Below, in pieces: positions 6,548 through 12,258 of a stretch of DNA of 12,259 nucleotides (the first letter of the stretch is position 1; each line of letters starts with the position of its first letter). This DNA comes from an uncultured Lachnospiraceae bacterium (GTDB lineage: Bacteria; Bacillota; Clostridia; Lachnospirales; Lachnospiraceae): the NCBI GenBank assembly GCA_934351765.1, contig CAKRJM010000048.1, forward strand, positions 1 through 12,259, in the 5' to 3' direction. The position numbers were made by a program, and so were the translations under genes. The notes beneath the pieces are model-generated. The model searched no databases. It was not told the DNA's origin and saw nothing but the letters and a program-made list of their open reading frames with translations.

Positions 6548-8961
6548 CTTCCTTCCTCCGTTCCTTTTTTCAGTGTTTCTGTCATGCTGTCAATCGTTGC
6601 CTGTTCCGATACCATCGTCCGGATTCCAAGCTTCTTTGCCTCGTTCCGGGTCTGTTCCCCGATGCAGAGGCCTGTGATCGTTTTCATGTCCAGCTCCGGG
6701 AACTGTGCCGCAAACCCGCGTACCGTAGATGCGCTGGTAAAGGTCACCAGATCTCCGGCCCCGGGTGCATTCACGGCTCCGGCCGCTGTGATTGTATCAT
6801 AAAGAGCAATCGTCTCATATAAAATTTCCGCCTCGACAAGGGGCTTCAAAAGGGTCTCTGTGCCAATTCCTGCCCGTGGGATCAATAAGCGTTCTCCCGG
6901 CTTCATGGCATCTGCCAACGCCTTTCCGAGGGCCTCCCCGGTATAAGTCTCCGGCTGAAGATCCGCCAGAATGCCATGGGTCCTCAGGGCCCTGGCTGTC
7001 GCCGGACCGATCACTGCAAATTTCACAGCTCCGAGACTTCGGATATCCCGTCCCAGCTCCAGCAGCCGGTCAAAGAAGCAGTCCACTCCCTCGGCACTGG
7101 TAAACGCGATCCAGGACGCCCCTTCCAGATGCTCTGCCATTTCCGTGATCTCCGGACTGCTCTTTATGGGAATGGTTTCAATGGCCGGAAGAGGAACCAC
7201 CTCCGCCCCCAGTGCCGCCAGGCGATCGATCAGACGGCTGCTTCGTTTTTTCGGTCTGGTCACAAAGATCCGTTTTCCGGATAACGGCCGTTCCTCCGCC
7301 CAGAAAAACTGCTTCGACAGCGCACAGACTGCTCCCACCACAATCAGCGCCGGTGTGTTCAGTCCGGCCTGTTTTGTTTTCGCCTCCAGCGTTTCCAGAT
7401 CCGCCGTCACCGACCGCTGAGCCGCCGTTGTTCCCTGCTCGATGACCGCCGCAGGCGTGCCCGGCTCCATACCTGCTCTTATAAGTCCCCTGCAGATATC
7501 TTCCAGAGCGCCAAGCCCCATGTAGAACACCAGCGTTCCCGAAAGCTTCGCCAGTGTCTCAAAATCGGGAAGCTCTTCACAGCCCCGTTTTTTGTGGGCC
7601 GTGATCAGATGAACCGACGAGCCGTAATCCCGGTGAGTCACCGGGATCCCCGCATAGGCCGTCACTGCCGATGCTGCCGTAACGCCGGGAACCACCTCAA
7701 AAGGAATTCCCATAGCTTCCAAACGCTCCAGCTCCTCACCGCCCCGTCCGAAGATAAAAGGATCGCCTCCCTTGAGACGAACCACCCGTTTTCCCTCCAT
7801 GGCCTTTTCACAGAGGATCTGATTGATCTTCTCCTGTGGAACCGGGTGATGGCCAGCCTCCTTCCCCACAAAGATCCGTTCCGCATCTGCGGGGATCATG
7901 GCAAGAATTCCAGCTCCCACCAGCCGGTCATAGACCACCACCTGCGCCTGCTCCAGAACTGCCTTTCCCTTTAAGGTAAACAGCCCCGGATCCGAAGGGC
8001 CTGCTCCCACCAGCCAGACCTTTGCACTCTTCGGCACATGATTCCGAAGCCGGTTTGCCAGCCGGATCCCGAGACGTTCTGCTTCACAGATAAGTCCACA
8101 GATGGTTCCTGTCTCAGCCGTCCGGTTCTCACCCTTCGTTTTGTCCGCTTCTTTCGATTCTTCCTGCTGTGCTTCTTCATAATACAGCCCACGCAGTGTC
8201 AGCCGGTCTCCGTGACACCGGGCATAAGCCGCAATGGGGGATGAGCAGCCGCCGTCCAGCGTCCGCACGAAGCTCCGCTCCGCCAGGGCACAGGCCTCCG
8301 CCTCCGGATCACGAATACAGTCCAGATATGTGTAATCCTCTCCGGCCCGTCCCTGAACCGCCAGGATTCCCTGTCCCGCCGCCGGGATCATCTCCTCCGG
8401 CTCCAGATATTCGCTGATCCGATCCCCCAGTCCCAGGCGGATCAGTCCAGCTGCCGCCAGAACGATGCCGTCATACTGTCCCTCGTCCAGCTTCCGAAGT
8501 CTGGTGAGGACATTTCCCCGAAGCAGAAGAAACTCCGCATTCGGATACCGCTTCTGTAACTGAAGCCGCCGTCTTGCACTGGAGGTTCCGATCCGAAGTT
8601 TTCTTCCCTGCTCCGGTTCCCCGTTCCTCCATACCAGCACATCTCTCGGCTCTCCCCGCTCCGCATAAGCCACAATCGGATAACCATCCGGCTGTTCCAT
8701 CGGCATATCCTTCAGGCTGTGAACAGTCAGCTCCACAGTCCCGTCTTCCAGTGCCCGGTCCAGCTCCCGGACAAACAAGCCCTTTCCGCCGATCTGATCC
8801 AGAGGCTTATCCAGAATCTGATCCCCGGTGGTCTTCATGGTCACCAGTTCAAAGGAAAGCTCCGGGTGAGCTGCTTCCAGCTCCCGGATCAGAATCATGG
8901 TCTGTGCCACAGCCAGCTTACTTTCCCGGCTTCCGACCCGGATCACTCGTCTTTCTTCCAA
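6535..8961 (-). CDS. hemC-cobA-hemD: Triple fusion: hydroxymethylbilane synthase, uroporphyrinogen-III C-methyltransferase, uroporphyrinogen-III synthase
   Basis: One uninterrupted 808-residue frame carries three consecutive enzymes. HemC (about 5-310) has LKDMP with D85, GTSSARRRLQLQ (125-136), and the dipyrromethane-cofactor cysteine C239 in LDGGCSSPIAAYA. CobA/SUMT (about 313-553) has GAGPSDPGLFTLKG (319-332), GKEAGHHPVPQEKIN, VVRLKGGDPFIFGRGGEE (393-410) and VPGVTAASAVTAYAGIP. HemD (about 560-800) has FVTRPKKRSSRL, a TSAEGVDCFF stretch and TFTSASTVRGF. Together they turn porphobilinogen into uroporphyrinogen III and methylate it twice to precorrin-2. HemC domain 3 holds a charged insertion (about 262-283). 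The 808-residue start is a TTG at 8961, overlapping sirC by 19 nt, with AAAGGAA 9 nt before it. A GTG at 8946 would give a 4-nt GTGA overlap and an N-terminus (MIRVGSRESKLA) closer to typical HemC. HemC/CobA junction residues follow each other with almost no linker. Confidence 0.95.
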   Translation of the reverse strand: MEERRVIRVGSRESKLAVAQTMILIRELEAAHPELSFELVTMKTTGDQILDKPLDQIGGKGLFVRELDRALEDGTVELTVHSLKDMPMEQPDGYPIVAYAERGEPRDVLVWRNGEPEQGRKLRIGTSSARRRLQLQKRYPNAEFLLLRGNVLTRLRKLDEGQYDGIVLAAAGLIRLGLGDRISEYLEPEEMIPAAGQGILAVQGRAGEDYTYLDCIRDPEAEACALAERSFVRTLDGGCSSPIAAYARCHGDRLTLRGLYYEEAQQEESKEADKTKGENRTAETGTICGLICEAERLGIRLANRLRNHVPKSAKVWLVGAGPSDPGLFTLKGKAVLEQAQVVVYDRLVGAGILAMIPADAERIFVGKEAGHHPVPQEKINQILCEKAMEGKRVVRLKGGDPFIFGRGGEELERLEAMGIPFEVVPGVTAASAVTAYAGIPVTHRDYGSSVHLITAHKKRGCEELPDFETLAKLSGTLVFYMGLGALEDICRGLIRAGMEPGTPAAVIEQGTTAAQRSVTADLETLEAKTKQAGLNTPALIVVGAVCALSKQFFWAEERPLSGKRIFVTRPKKRSSRLIDRLAALGAEVVPLPAIETIPIKSSPEITEMAEHLEGASWIAFTSAEGVDCFFDRLLELGRDIRSLGAVKFAVIGPATARALRTHGILADLQPETYTGEALGKALADAMKPGERLLIPRAGIGTETLLKPLVEAEILYETIALYDTITAAGAVNAPGAGDLVTFTSASTVRGFAAQFPELDMKTITGLCIGEQTRNEAKKLGIRTMVSEQATIDSMTETLKKGTEEGRWIW

Positions 8962-9416
8962 TTTATTTCATTCCTTTCCATCAACAACTGCACCGCCTCT
9001 GTTAGGGCTTTTGCCTTTTTATGGTCCCTGCCTCCGGCACAGACGCCAACAATCATTTCCTCTTTTCTGGCCAGCCCCGGAAAATAAAAATCACATTCTT
9101 CCTTCCGGTCTGCCGCATTGACCGGAATCCCCCGCTCCCGGCACCAGATCACGGCCTGATGATTCACGTCCCGGTCGTCAGCCGCCGTTACCACAAGATA
9201 CGCTCCTTCAAGATCCCTGGCCTCCGCCTGTTTTTGCTTCCAGAAGATCTGTCCGTTCTCCGCCATCTCCCGAAGCGACTCGGAAATCTCCGGTGCGATC
9301 ACCGTTACCTCCGCGCCGTACTCTGCCATGGCGCAGGCTCTCCTGGTCCCGATGACTCCGCCGCCAATGACAATGACGCTTCGTCCTTCCAGTTCAATAA
9401 AAAGTGGAAATCTCAT
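8943..9416 (-). CDS. sirC: Precorrin-2 dehydrogenase, short NAD-binding form (SirC/CysG N-terminal type)
   Basis: This 157-residue protein oxidises precorrin-2 to sirohydrochlorin with NAD+, directly after CobA in the pathway. VIVIGGGVIGTRRACAMAEYGAEVTVIAP (13-41) is the Rossmann NAD motif of the family. D103 in NAADRKEECDFYFPG sits where the catalytic Asp of CysG, SirC and Met8p lies. The protein stops at the end of the dehydrogenase domain. The usual C-terminal domain is missing (SirC of Bacillus has about 200 residues), and the conserved GKSP-type motif reads CAGGRDHKK. Loss of the metal-insertion half is expected for a dehydrogenase-only form, but ferrochelatase activity cannot be excluded by eye. 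Its ATG follows the hemA stop with no gap (TAAATG), with GGAGG 8 nt before it. Its end overlaps the fusion gene. Confidence 0.88.
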   Translation of the reverse strand: MRFPLFIELEGRSVIVIGGGVIGTRRACAMAEYGAEVTVIAPEISESLREMAENGQIFWKQKQAEARDLEGAYLVVTAADDRDVNHQAVIWCRERGIPVNAADRKEECDFYFPGLARKEEMIVGVCAGGRDHKKAKALTEAVQLLMERNEINWKKDE

Positions 9417-10652
9417 TTATAATTCCTCCGCTGACCGAAGCAGTCCCTCCAGCAACGGTTTCCATTCCTCCGGCTCCATGTTCTCCCGAATCCCGTAGCA
9501 CAGCTTTGCCGTCACCTTGGCCGCCGTTTTTTCGATGGCCTGCTCCAGCTCCGCTCTGGTTTCTGCCTCAAGGCCCTGCTGCTTCAATTCCTTCCGCAGT
9601 CTGGCCGCGGTGTCCGCCCCAGCCATGGCCGCAATGGATTTTACTACCGGCACATACTCCCGAAAAGCATACCACTGCTCATATTCCCGCTCATACTTTT
9701 CCAGAATTTTGTCTGCCTCGGCGGTCTGCCGTTCATCGCCCTCCTGCTTCAGGCTGCTGAAGCTGTCCATATCATACAGCCGCACCGGCAGTTTCTCCCG
9801 GATCCTCGGATCAAGATCCCGCGGGATCGCCAGATCCACCAGTACCAGTTCATGCTCCGGACAGGCTTCCTTCATAAGCTCCGCCGTCAGAGTATAATGG
9901 GGGCTTACGGTAGCACTCACTGCCAGATCTGTCTCCGGAAGCACCTCATACCGCCTGTCATAATCAATGACCCGGCAGCCCGCCGGAATCACCGCTTCCT
10001 TCTTTTTATACTGGCGCAGTGTCATGAAAACCTCTCCGCCTGCCTTCACCAGCTCCGCTGCCGCCAGCCGCCCAATCTCTCCGTTTCCAATGACCAGACA
10101 ACGCTTTTTGTCCACCTGGATTCCTTCCGTTTCCAGAAGACTCATCATGGCTGCTGCCACTGACCGGTCCACATTGGAAAACAGCACCCTGCTCTTTACT
10201 TTTTTTGCTCCGGTCACCGCCGTGCGGAACAGAATTTCCAGTGCTGTATCCAGCGCCTGCTGCTCCCTGGCCATATCCACCGCCCGCTTAACCTGGCTGA
10301 TGATCTGGTCATCGCCGAAGATCTGGGAACGGATTCCGCAGCAAAGCTCCATCAGTCCGTGAACGGCCTCCATGCCCTCTGAAACCTGAAAATACTTCTT
10401 ATATTCGGAATGAGACTGGCACTTTTCTTCACAGAGAAGAATCGCCGGATCCAGCTCATCAAAGGCTTCCGTCTCACCGCTGATCCAGTATTCTGTCCGA
10501 TTACAGGTAGAAATGATCACACAGCCGGTCAGTCCCGGATTGGCTTTGGACGCCTGAAGCGCCCGCTCCACCGCCGAAGCCGTCATGGAAAACCTCTCCC
10601 GTACCTCCACCGGCGCTTTCCGGTAATTGATCCCTGCCATCTTTATCCTCAC
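9417..10652 (-). CDS. hemA: Glutamyl-tRNA reductase
   Basis: HemA reduces glutamyl-tRNA(Glu) with NADPH to glutamate-1-semialdehyde, the committed step of the C5 pathway. With the GTG start the protein has 411 residues. The N-terminal catalytic domain begins KMAGINYRKAPVEVRERF and holds the nucleophilic cysteine C50 in ISTCNRTEYW. The tRNA/substrate region VHGLMELCCGIRSQIFGDDQIISQVK is diverged: the common GExQI reads GDDQI. The NADPH domain has CLVIGNGEIGRLAAAEL (185-201), and DLAIPRDLDP follows. A helical C-terminal dimerisation domain ends the protein. The frame continues 30 codons upstream, with two ATGs inside a short tandem repeat. GTG at 10652 is preferred because GAGG (10661-10664) lies 8 nt before it and the N-terminus then matches the family. 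It is the first gene of the operon, transcribed from the promoter at about 10716-10744. Confidence 0.94.
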   Translation of the reverse strand: MRIKMAGINYRKAPVEVRERFSMTASAVERALQASKANPGLTGCVIISTCNRTEYWISGETEAFDELDPAILLCEEKCQSHSEYKKYFQVSEGMEAVHGLMELCCGIRSQIFGDDQIISQVKRAVDMAREQQALDTALEILFRTAVTGAKKVKSRVLFSNVDRSVAAAMMSLLETEGIQVDKKRCLVIGNGEIGRLAAAELVKAGGEVFMTLRQYKKKEAVIPAGCRVIDYDRRYEVLPETDLAVSATVSPHYTLTAELMKEACPEHELVLVDLAIPRDLDPRIREKLPVRLYDMDSFSSLKQEGDERQTAEADKILEKYEREYEQWYAFREYVPVVKSIAAMAGADTAARLRKELKQQGLEAETRAELEQAIEKTAAKVTAKLCYGIRENMEPEEWKPLLEGLLRSAEEL

Positions 10653-10658
10653 GTATAG

Positions 10659-10665
10659 TTCCTCT
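10659..10665 (-). promoter_or_regulatory. Ribosome binding site supporting the GTG start of hemA
   Basis: On the minus strand AGAGGAA lies 8 nt (from GAGG) before the GTG at 10650-10652. The upstream in-frame ATGs have no comparable site at proper distance, so this motif decides the start. Confidence 0.6.
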
Positions 10666-10668
10666 TTT

Positions 10669-10692
10669 CTTATACTCATACTTATACTCATA
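10669..10692. repeat. Perfect 12-bp tandem duplication in the hemA leader
   Basis: CTTATACTCATA occurs twice without a gap (10669-10680, 10681-10692). On the hemA strand the unit reads TATGAGTATAAG. Each copy contains an ATG in frame with hemA. It lies between the predicted transcription start and the ribosome site. Confidence 0.85.
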
Positions 10693-10715
10693 CCAGTATA
10701 TTCTTTTTCTCCAAC

Positions 10716-10744
10716 ATCATAGCATGTTCTGCTACGGTACACAA
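10716..10744 (-). promoter_or_regulatory. Sigma-A-type promoter of the tetrapyrrole operon
   Basis: On the minus strand, a -35 TTGTGT (10739-10744) is followed after exactly 17 nt by a -10 TATGAT (10716-10721). An extended -10 TG lies one base upstream of the -10. Transcription would start near 10709, giving a leader of about 57 nt before the hemA GTG. A dyad TAGCA-N5-TGCTA (10720-10734) fills the space between the boxes and could be an operator. Confidence 0.65.
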
Positions 10745-10756
10745 GATGCCTTTCGC

Positions 10757-10783
10757 ACCACTCGCTCCTCCGCTCATATACTA
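10757..10783 (+). promoter_or_regulatory. Mother-cell sigma-K (or sigma-E) type promoter of the cotJ operon
   Basis: CATATACTA (10775-10783) fits the sigma-K -10 consensus CATAnnnTA, and an AC lies 16 nt upstream (10757-10758), matching the sigma-K -35. The -10 also resembles the sigma-E pattern. The start would be near 10790, about 28 nt before the cotJA ATG. This suits a spore-coat operon. The match is short and by eye. Confidence 0.5.
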
Positions 10784-10817
10784 ATACTAACCTGATAATC
10801 CGAAAGGAGTTTCCTCT

Positions 10818-11348
10818 ATGGATCGATATTACAGGCGCTGTGCCGACTGCCGGCGCATGAATCTCTCACAGTCTCCGGGGTGTGGCTGCGGCTCCTCCCA
10901 GAGCTCCGGCTGTGGCTCTTCCCAAAGCTTCGGGCGTCCCGGCTGCAGCTGCGGTTCTTCCCAGACTTCCGAACGTCCCGGCTGCAGCTGCGGTTCTTCC
11001 CAGGTTTCTGAACGTCCCGGCTGCAGCTGCGGTTCTTCCCAGGTTTCTGAACGCTCCGGCTGCAACTGCGGTTCTTCCCAGATTTCTGAACGTCCCGGCT
11101 GCAGCTGCGGTTCTTCCCTGGCTTCCGAACGCTCCGGCTGCAGCTGCGGGCAGGAATCGGCTGCTTCCTACAATATCTGCCGCCCCGGCTCCGCTCCCTC
11201 CGAGCAGAACGCCATGGTCGGCATAGGCTACGTTCCCTGGCAGCAATGGGAATGCACCTATCCCCTGGACCGGGCCCTGTTCTCCGGAACTATTTTCCCG
11301 TCCCTCGACAAACCATTTCTCATCGGGAGGTGTGCAGTCAGATCATGA
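10818..11348 (+). CDS. cotJA: Spore coat associated protein CotJA with cysteine-rich repeat extension
   Basis: The C-terminal part (about residues 132-171) is the CotJA domain: VGIGYVPWQQWECTYPLDRALFSGTIFPSLDKPFLIGR. CotJA belongs to the CotJ complex laid down in the inner spore coat by the mother cell. Ordinary CotJA proteins are about 80-100 residues. This one has 176 because of an N-terminal extension (about 8-122) built from near-identical 13-residue units, CSCGSSQxSERPG. There are 20 cysteines in all, most in CxC pairs, plus an N-terminal CADC. No signal peptide or membrane segment is seen. AAAGGAG lies 8 nt before the ATG. The stop overlaps the cotJB start as ATGA. The extension suggests disulfide cross-linking or metal binding in the coat, which is inference. 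Its repeat codons make all frames look open, so overlapping ORFs here are artefacts. Confidence 0.9.
   Translation: MDRYYRRCADCRRMNLSQSPGCGCGSSQSSGCGSSQSFGRPGCSCGSSQTSERPGCSCGSSQVSERPGCSCGSSQVSERSGCNCGSSQISERPGCSCGSSLASERSGCSCGQESAASYNICRPGSAPSEQNAMVGIGYVPWQQWECTYPLDRALFSGTIFPSLDKPFLIGRCAVRS
10941..11150. repeat. 39-bp tandem repeats inside cotJA
   Basis: Five full 39-bp units start at 10941, 10980, 11019, 11058 and 11097, and a partial sixth at 11136. Each opens GGCTGCAGCTGCGG or a one- or two-base variant. Two shorter, more diverged units precede them from about 10883. Units keep the reading frame (13 codons), so copy number can change without a frameshift. Confidence 0.9.
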
Positions 11349-11584
11349 ATGAGCTTATGAACCAGATCCGCCAGTACGGCTTTGCCCTGGACGATACCCA
11401 GCTTTACCTGGATACCCACCCCGACTGCCAGAAGGGGCTTGCCTATTATGAACTCATGAAACAGAAACGTAATGAGGCTGTGAAAGCCTATGAATGTCAG
11501 TTCGGTCCCCTGACTGCCGATGCCGTAAAGGGCAGCTCCTGGTCCTGGATCAAGGACCCCTGGCCCTGGGAAGGAGGCTGTTAA
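11345..11584 (+). CDS. cotJB: Spore coat protein CotJB
   Basis: The 79-residue product matches CotJB throughout: QIRQYGFALDDTQLYLDTHPD (7-27), YYELMKQKRNEAVKAYE, FGPLTADAV and the Trp-rich end SWIKDPWPWE. CotJB joins CotJA and CotJC in the inner spore coat. The ATG overlaps the cotJA stop (ATGA), so its translation is probably coupled, with a GGGAGG 14 nt upstream. The frame extends further upstream inside cotJA, but that part has no family match. The gene is intact and ends 2 nt before cotJC. Confidence 0.93.
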   Translation: MNELMNQIRQYGFALDDTQLYLDTHPDCQKGLAYYELMKQKRNEAVKAYECQFGPLTADAVKGSSWSWIKDPWPWEGGC

Positions 11585-11586
11585 GT

Positions 11587-11775
11587 ATGTGGAATTATGA
11601 AAAACGGTTACAGTACCCCGTCAACATCAAAACCCCCAACGCAAAACTGGCCGGGGTGATCCTCAGTCAATACGGCGGCCCATATTCCGGTACCAGAGAA
11701 TTGTCCGAAAAAGCGGTCCCTTTAAAGACATTCGGCTTATCCCGGTTCAGCACCTGCGTTACCGTATGTATGTAG
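11587..11775 (+). pseudogene. cotJC: cotJC (spore coat manganese-catalase-like protein), truncated after about 32 codons
   Basis: The ATG at 11587 follows AAGGAGG by 9 nt. The first 32 residues, MWNYEKRLQYPVNIKTPNAK then LAGVILSQYGGP, are the classic CotJC N-terminus. CotJC is normally about 190-220 residues and would continue DGELAASLRYLSQR. Instead the frame turns into unrelated residues (YSGTRELSEKAV...) at about 11682 and stops at 11775 after 62 codons. None of the iron/manganese-binding part of the protein is present. The break is abrupt, without gradual decay before it, so a rearrangement, insertion or assembly join is more likely than point mutation. Confidence 0.85.
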
Positions 11776-11933
11776 ACAGCGACTTTCTTATTGTCCTTTG
11801 CCTCCGCAATTCCGCCCGCGCCGGAAGCTGTCAGTGCGCTCTTATCGAAGAAGCGTCCAGTAGGAACTTCAGTCACGCCAGCCCAGTTCTCCATTGCTTT
11901 CTTGGATGTCGTGGTATCAAGATCGTCAATCAT
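11667..11933 (-). other. Unrecognised minus-strand open frame, probably a gene fragment
   Basis: The frame ends TYG-GPPY-like residues inside the cotJC remnant and reads protein-like: MIDDLDTTTSKKAMENWAG, VPTGRFFDKSALTASGAGG, NKKVAVYIHTVTQVLNRDKP. The same frame stays open upstream to about 12183 without another usual start codon. It includes AVWWLVIADGKAGIAAIRAG and KTETCDLFISTALKG, so the ATG at 11933 is probably internal. AAGGGG touches that ATG with no spacer, which argues against it as a start. Its 3' end crosses the presumed junction at about 11682, so the natural C-terminus is probably missing. I do not recognise the family. Confidence 0.35.
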
Positions 11934-12108
11934 CCCCTTAAGTGCTGTGGAAATAAACAGATCGCAGGTTTCCGTTTTAGCCTCTGTATTCTTGATAGCA
12001 GTCTTTCCTGCACGGATTGCCGCAATACCGGCTTTTCCGTCAGCAATAACCAGCCACCAGACAGCTGACTGTTTTATGTCTGATCGTCTGACCGGTTTTC
12101 TTGCATAA

Positions 12109-12149
12109 AAACAGCACCCAACGTCCCGCTGCGTGCTTCCCTGCTGTTT
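12109..12149 (-). terminator. Intrinsic terminator with nested alternative pairing
   Basis: On the minus strand AGCAC and GTGCT (12133-12137, 12113-12117) close a hairpin with inner pairs CA/TG and CG/CG and a GGA loop. GTTTTTAT follows. An outer perfect arm pair AAACAGCA/TGCTGTTT (12142-12149, 12109-12116) competes for the same 3' arm. It lies about 26-40 nt past the stop of the partial gene at the right edge and has the right orientation to terminate it. Confidence 0.6.
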
Positions 12150-12174
12150 AGCGGACAGCTCCGAGATACATGGA

Positions 12175-12258
12175 TCATCGCTTCTCTATGGATAACCTCT
12201 TGCCGTCGTACACGATCGTGTCTCCGATCCGCGCAAACTCATCACCGATTCTCACCCC
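12175..12258 (-). CDS. C-terminal end of an unidentified protein, cut by window edge
   Basis: The minus strand is open from the window edge to a TGA at 12175-12177. About 27 residues are visible, ending IGDEFARIGDTIVYDGKRLSIEKR. An intrinsic terminator follows in the same direction, which supports a real gene end. Too little is visible to name it. Confidence 0.4.
   Translation of the reverse strand, partial: GVRIGDEFARIGDTIVYDGKRLSIEKR

Noticed and set aside
10653..10742. HemA starting at the upstream ATG at 10742
   Set aside because: That start would lie upstream of the predicted transcription start near 10709, adds 30 residues foreign to the family and lacks a ribosome site. GTG at 10652 fits.
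10829..11246. Long open frames on both strands across the cotJA repeat region (repetitive Ala/Pro- or Arg/Glu-rich products)
   Set aside because: The 39-bp repeat unit is a multiple of three and lacks stops in these frames, so they open by repetition. Only the plus-strand frame carries the CotJA domain and a ribosome site.
12113..12137. GTTGGGT motif resembling an integron attC core site
   Set aside because: Only one core-like heptamer fits and there is no matching partner site or cassette organisation. The hairpin plus T run explains it better as a terminator.
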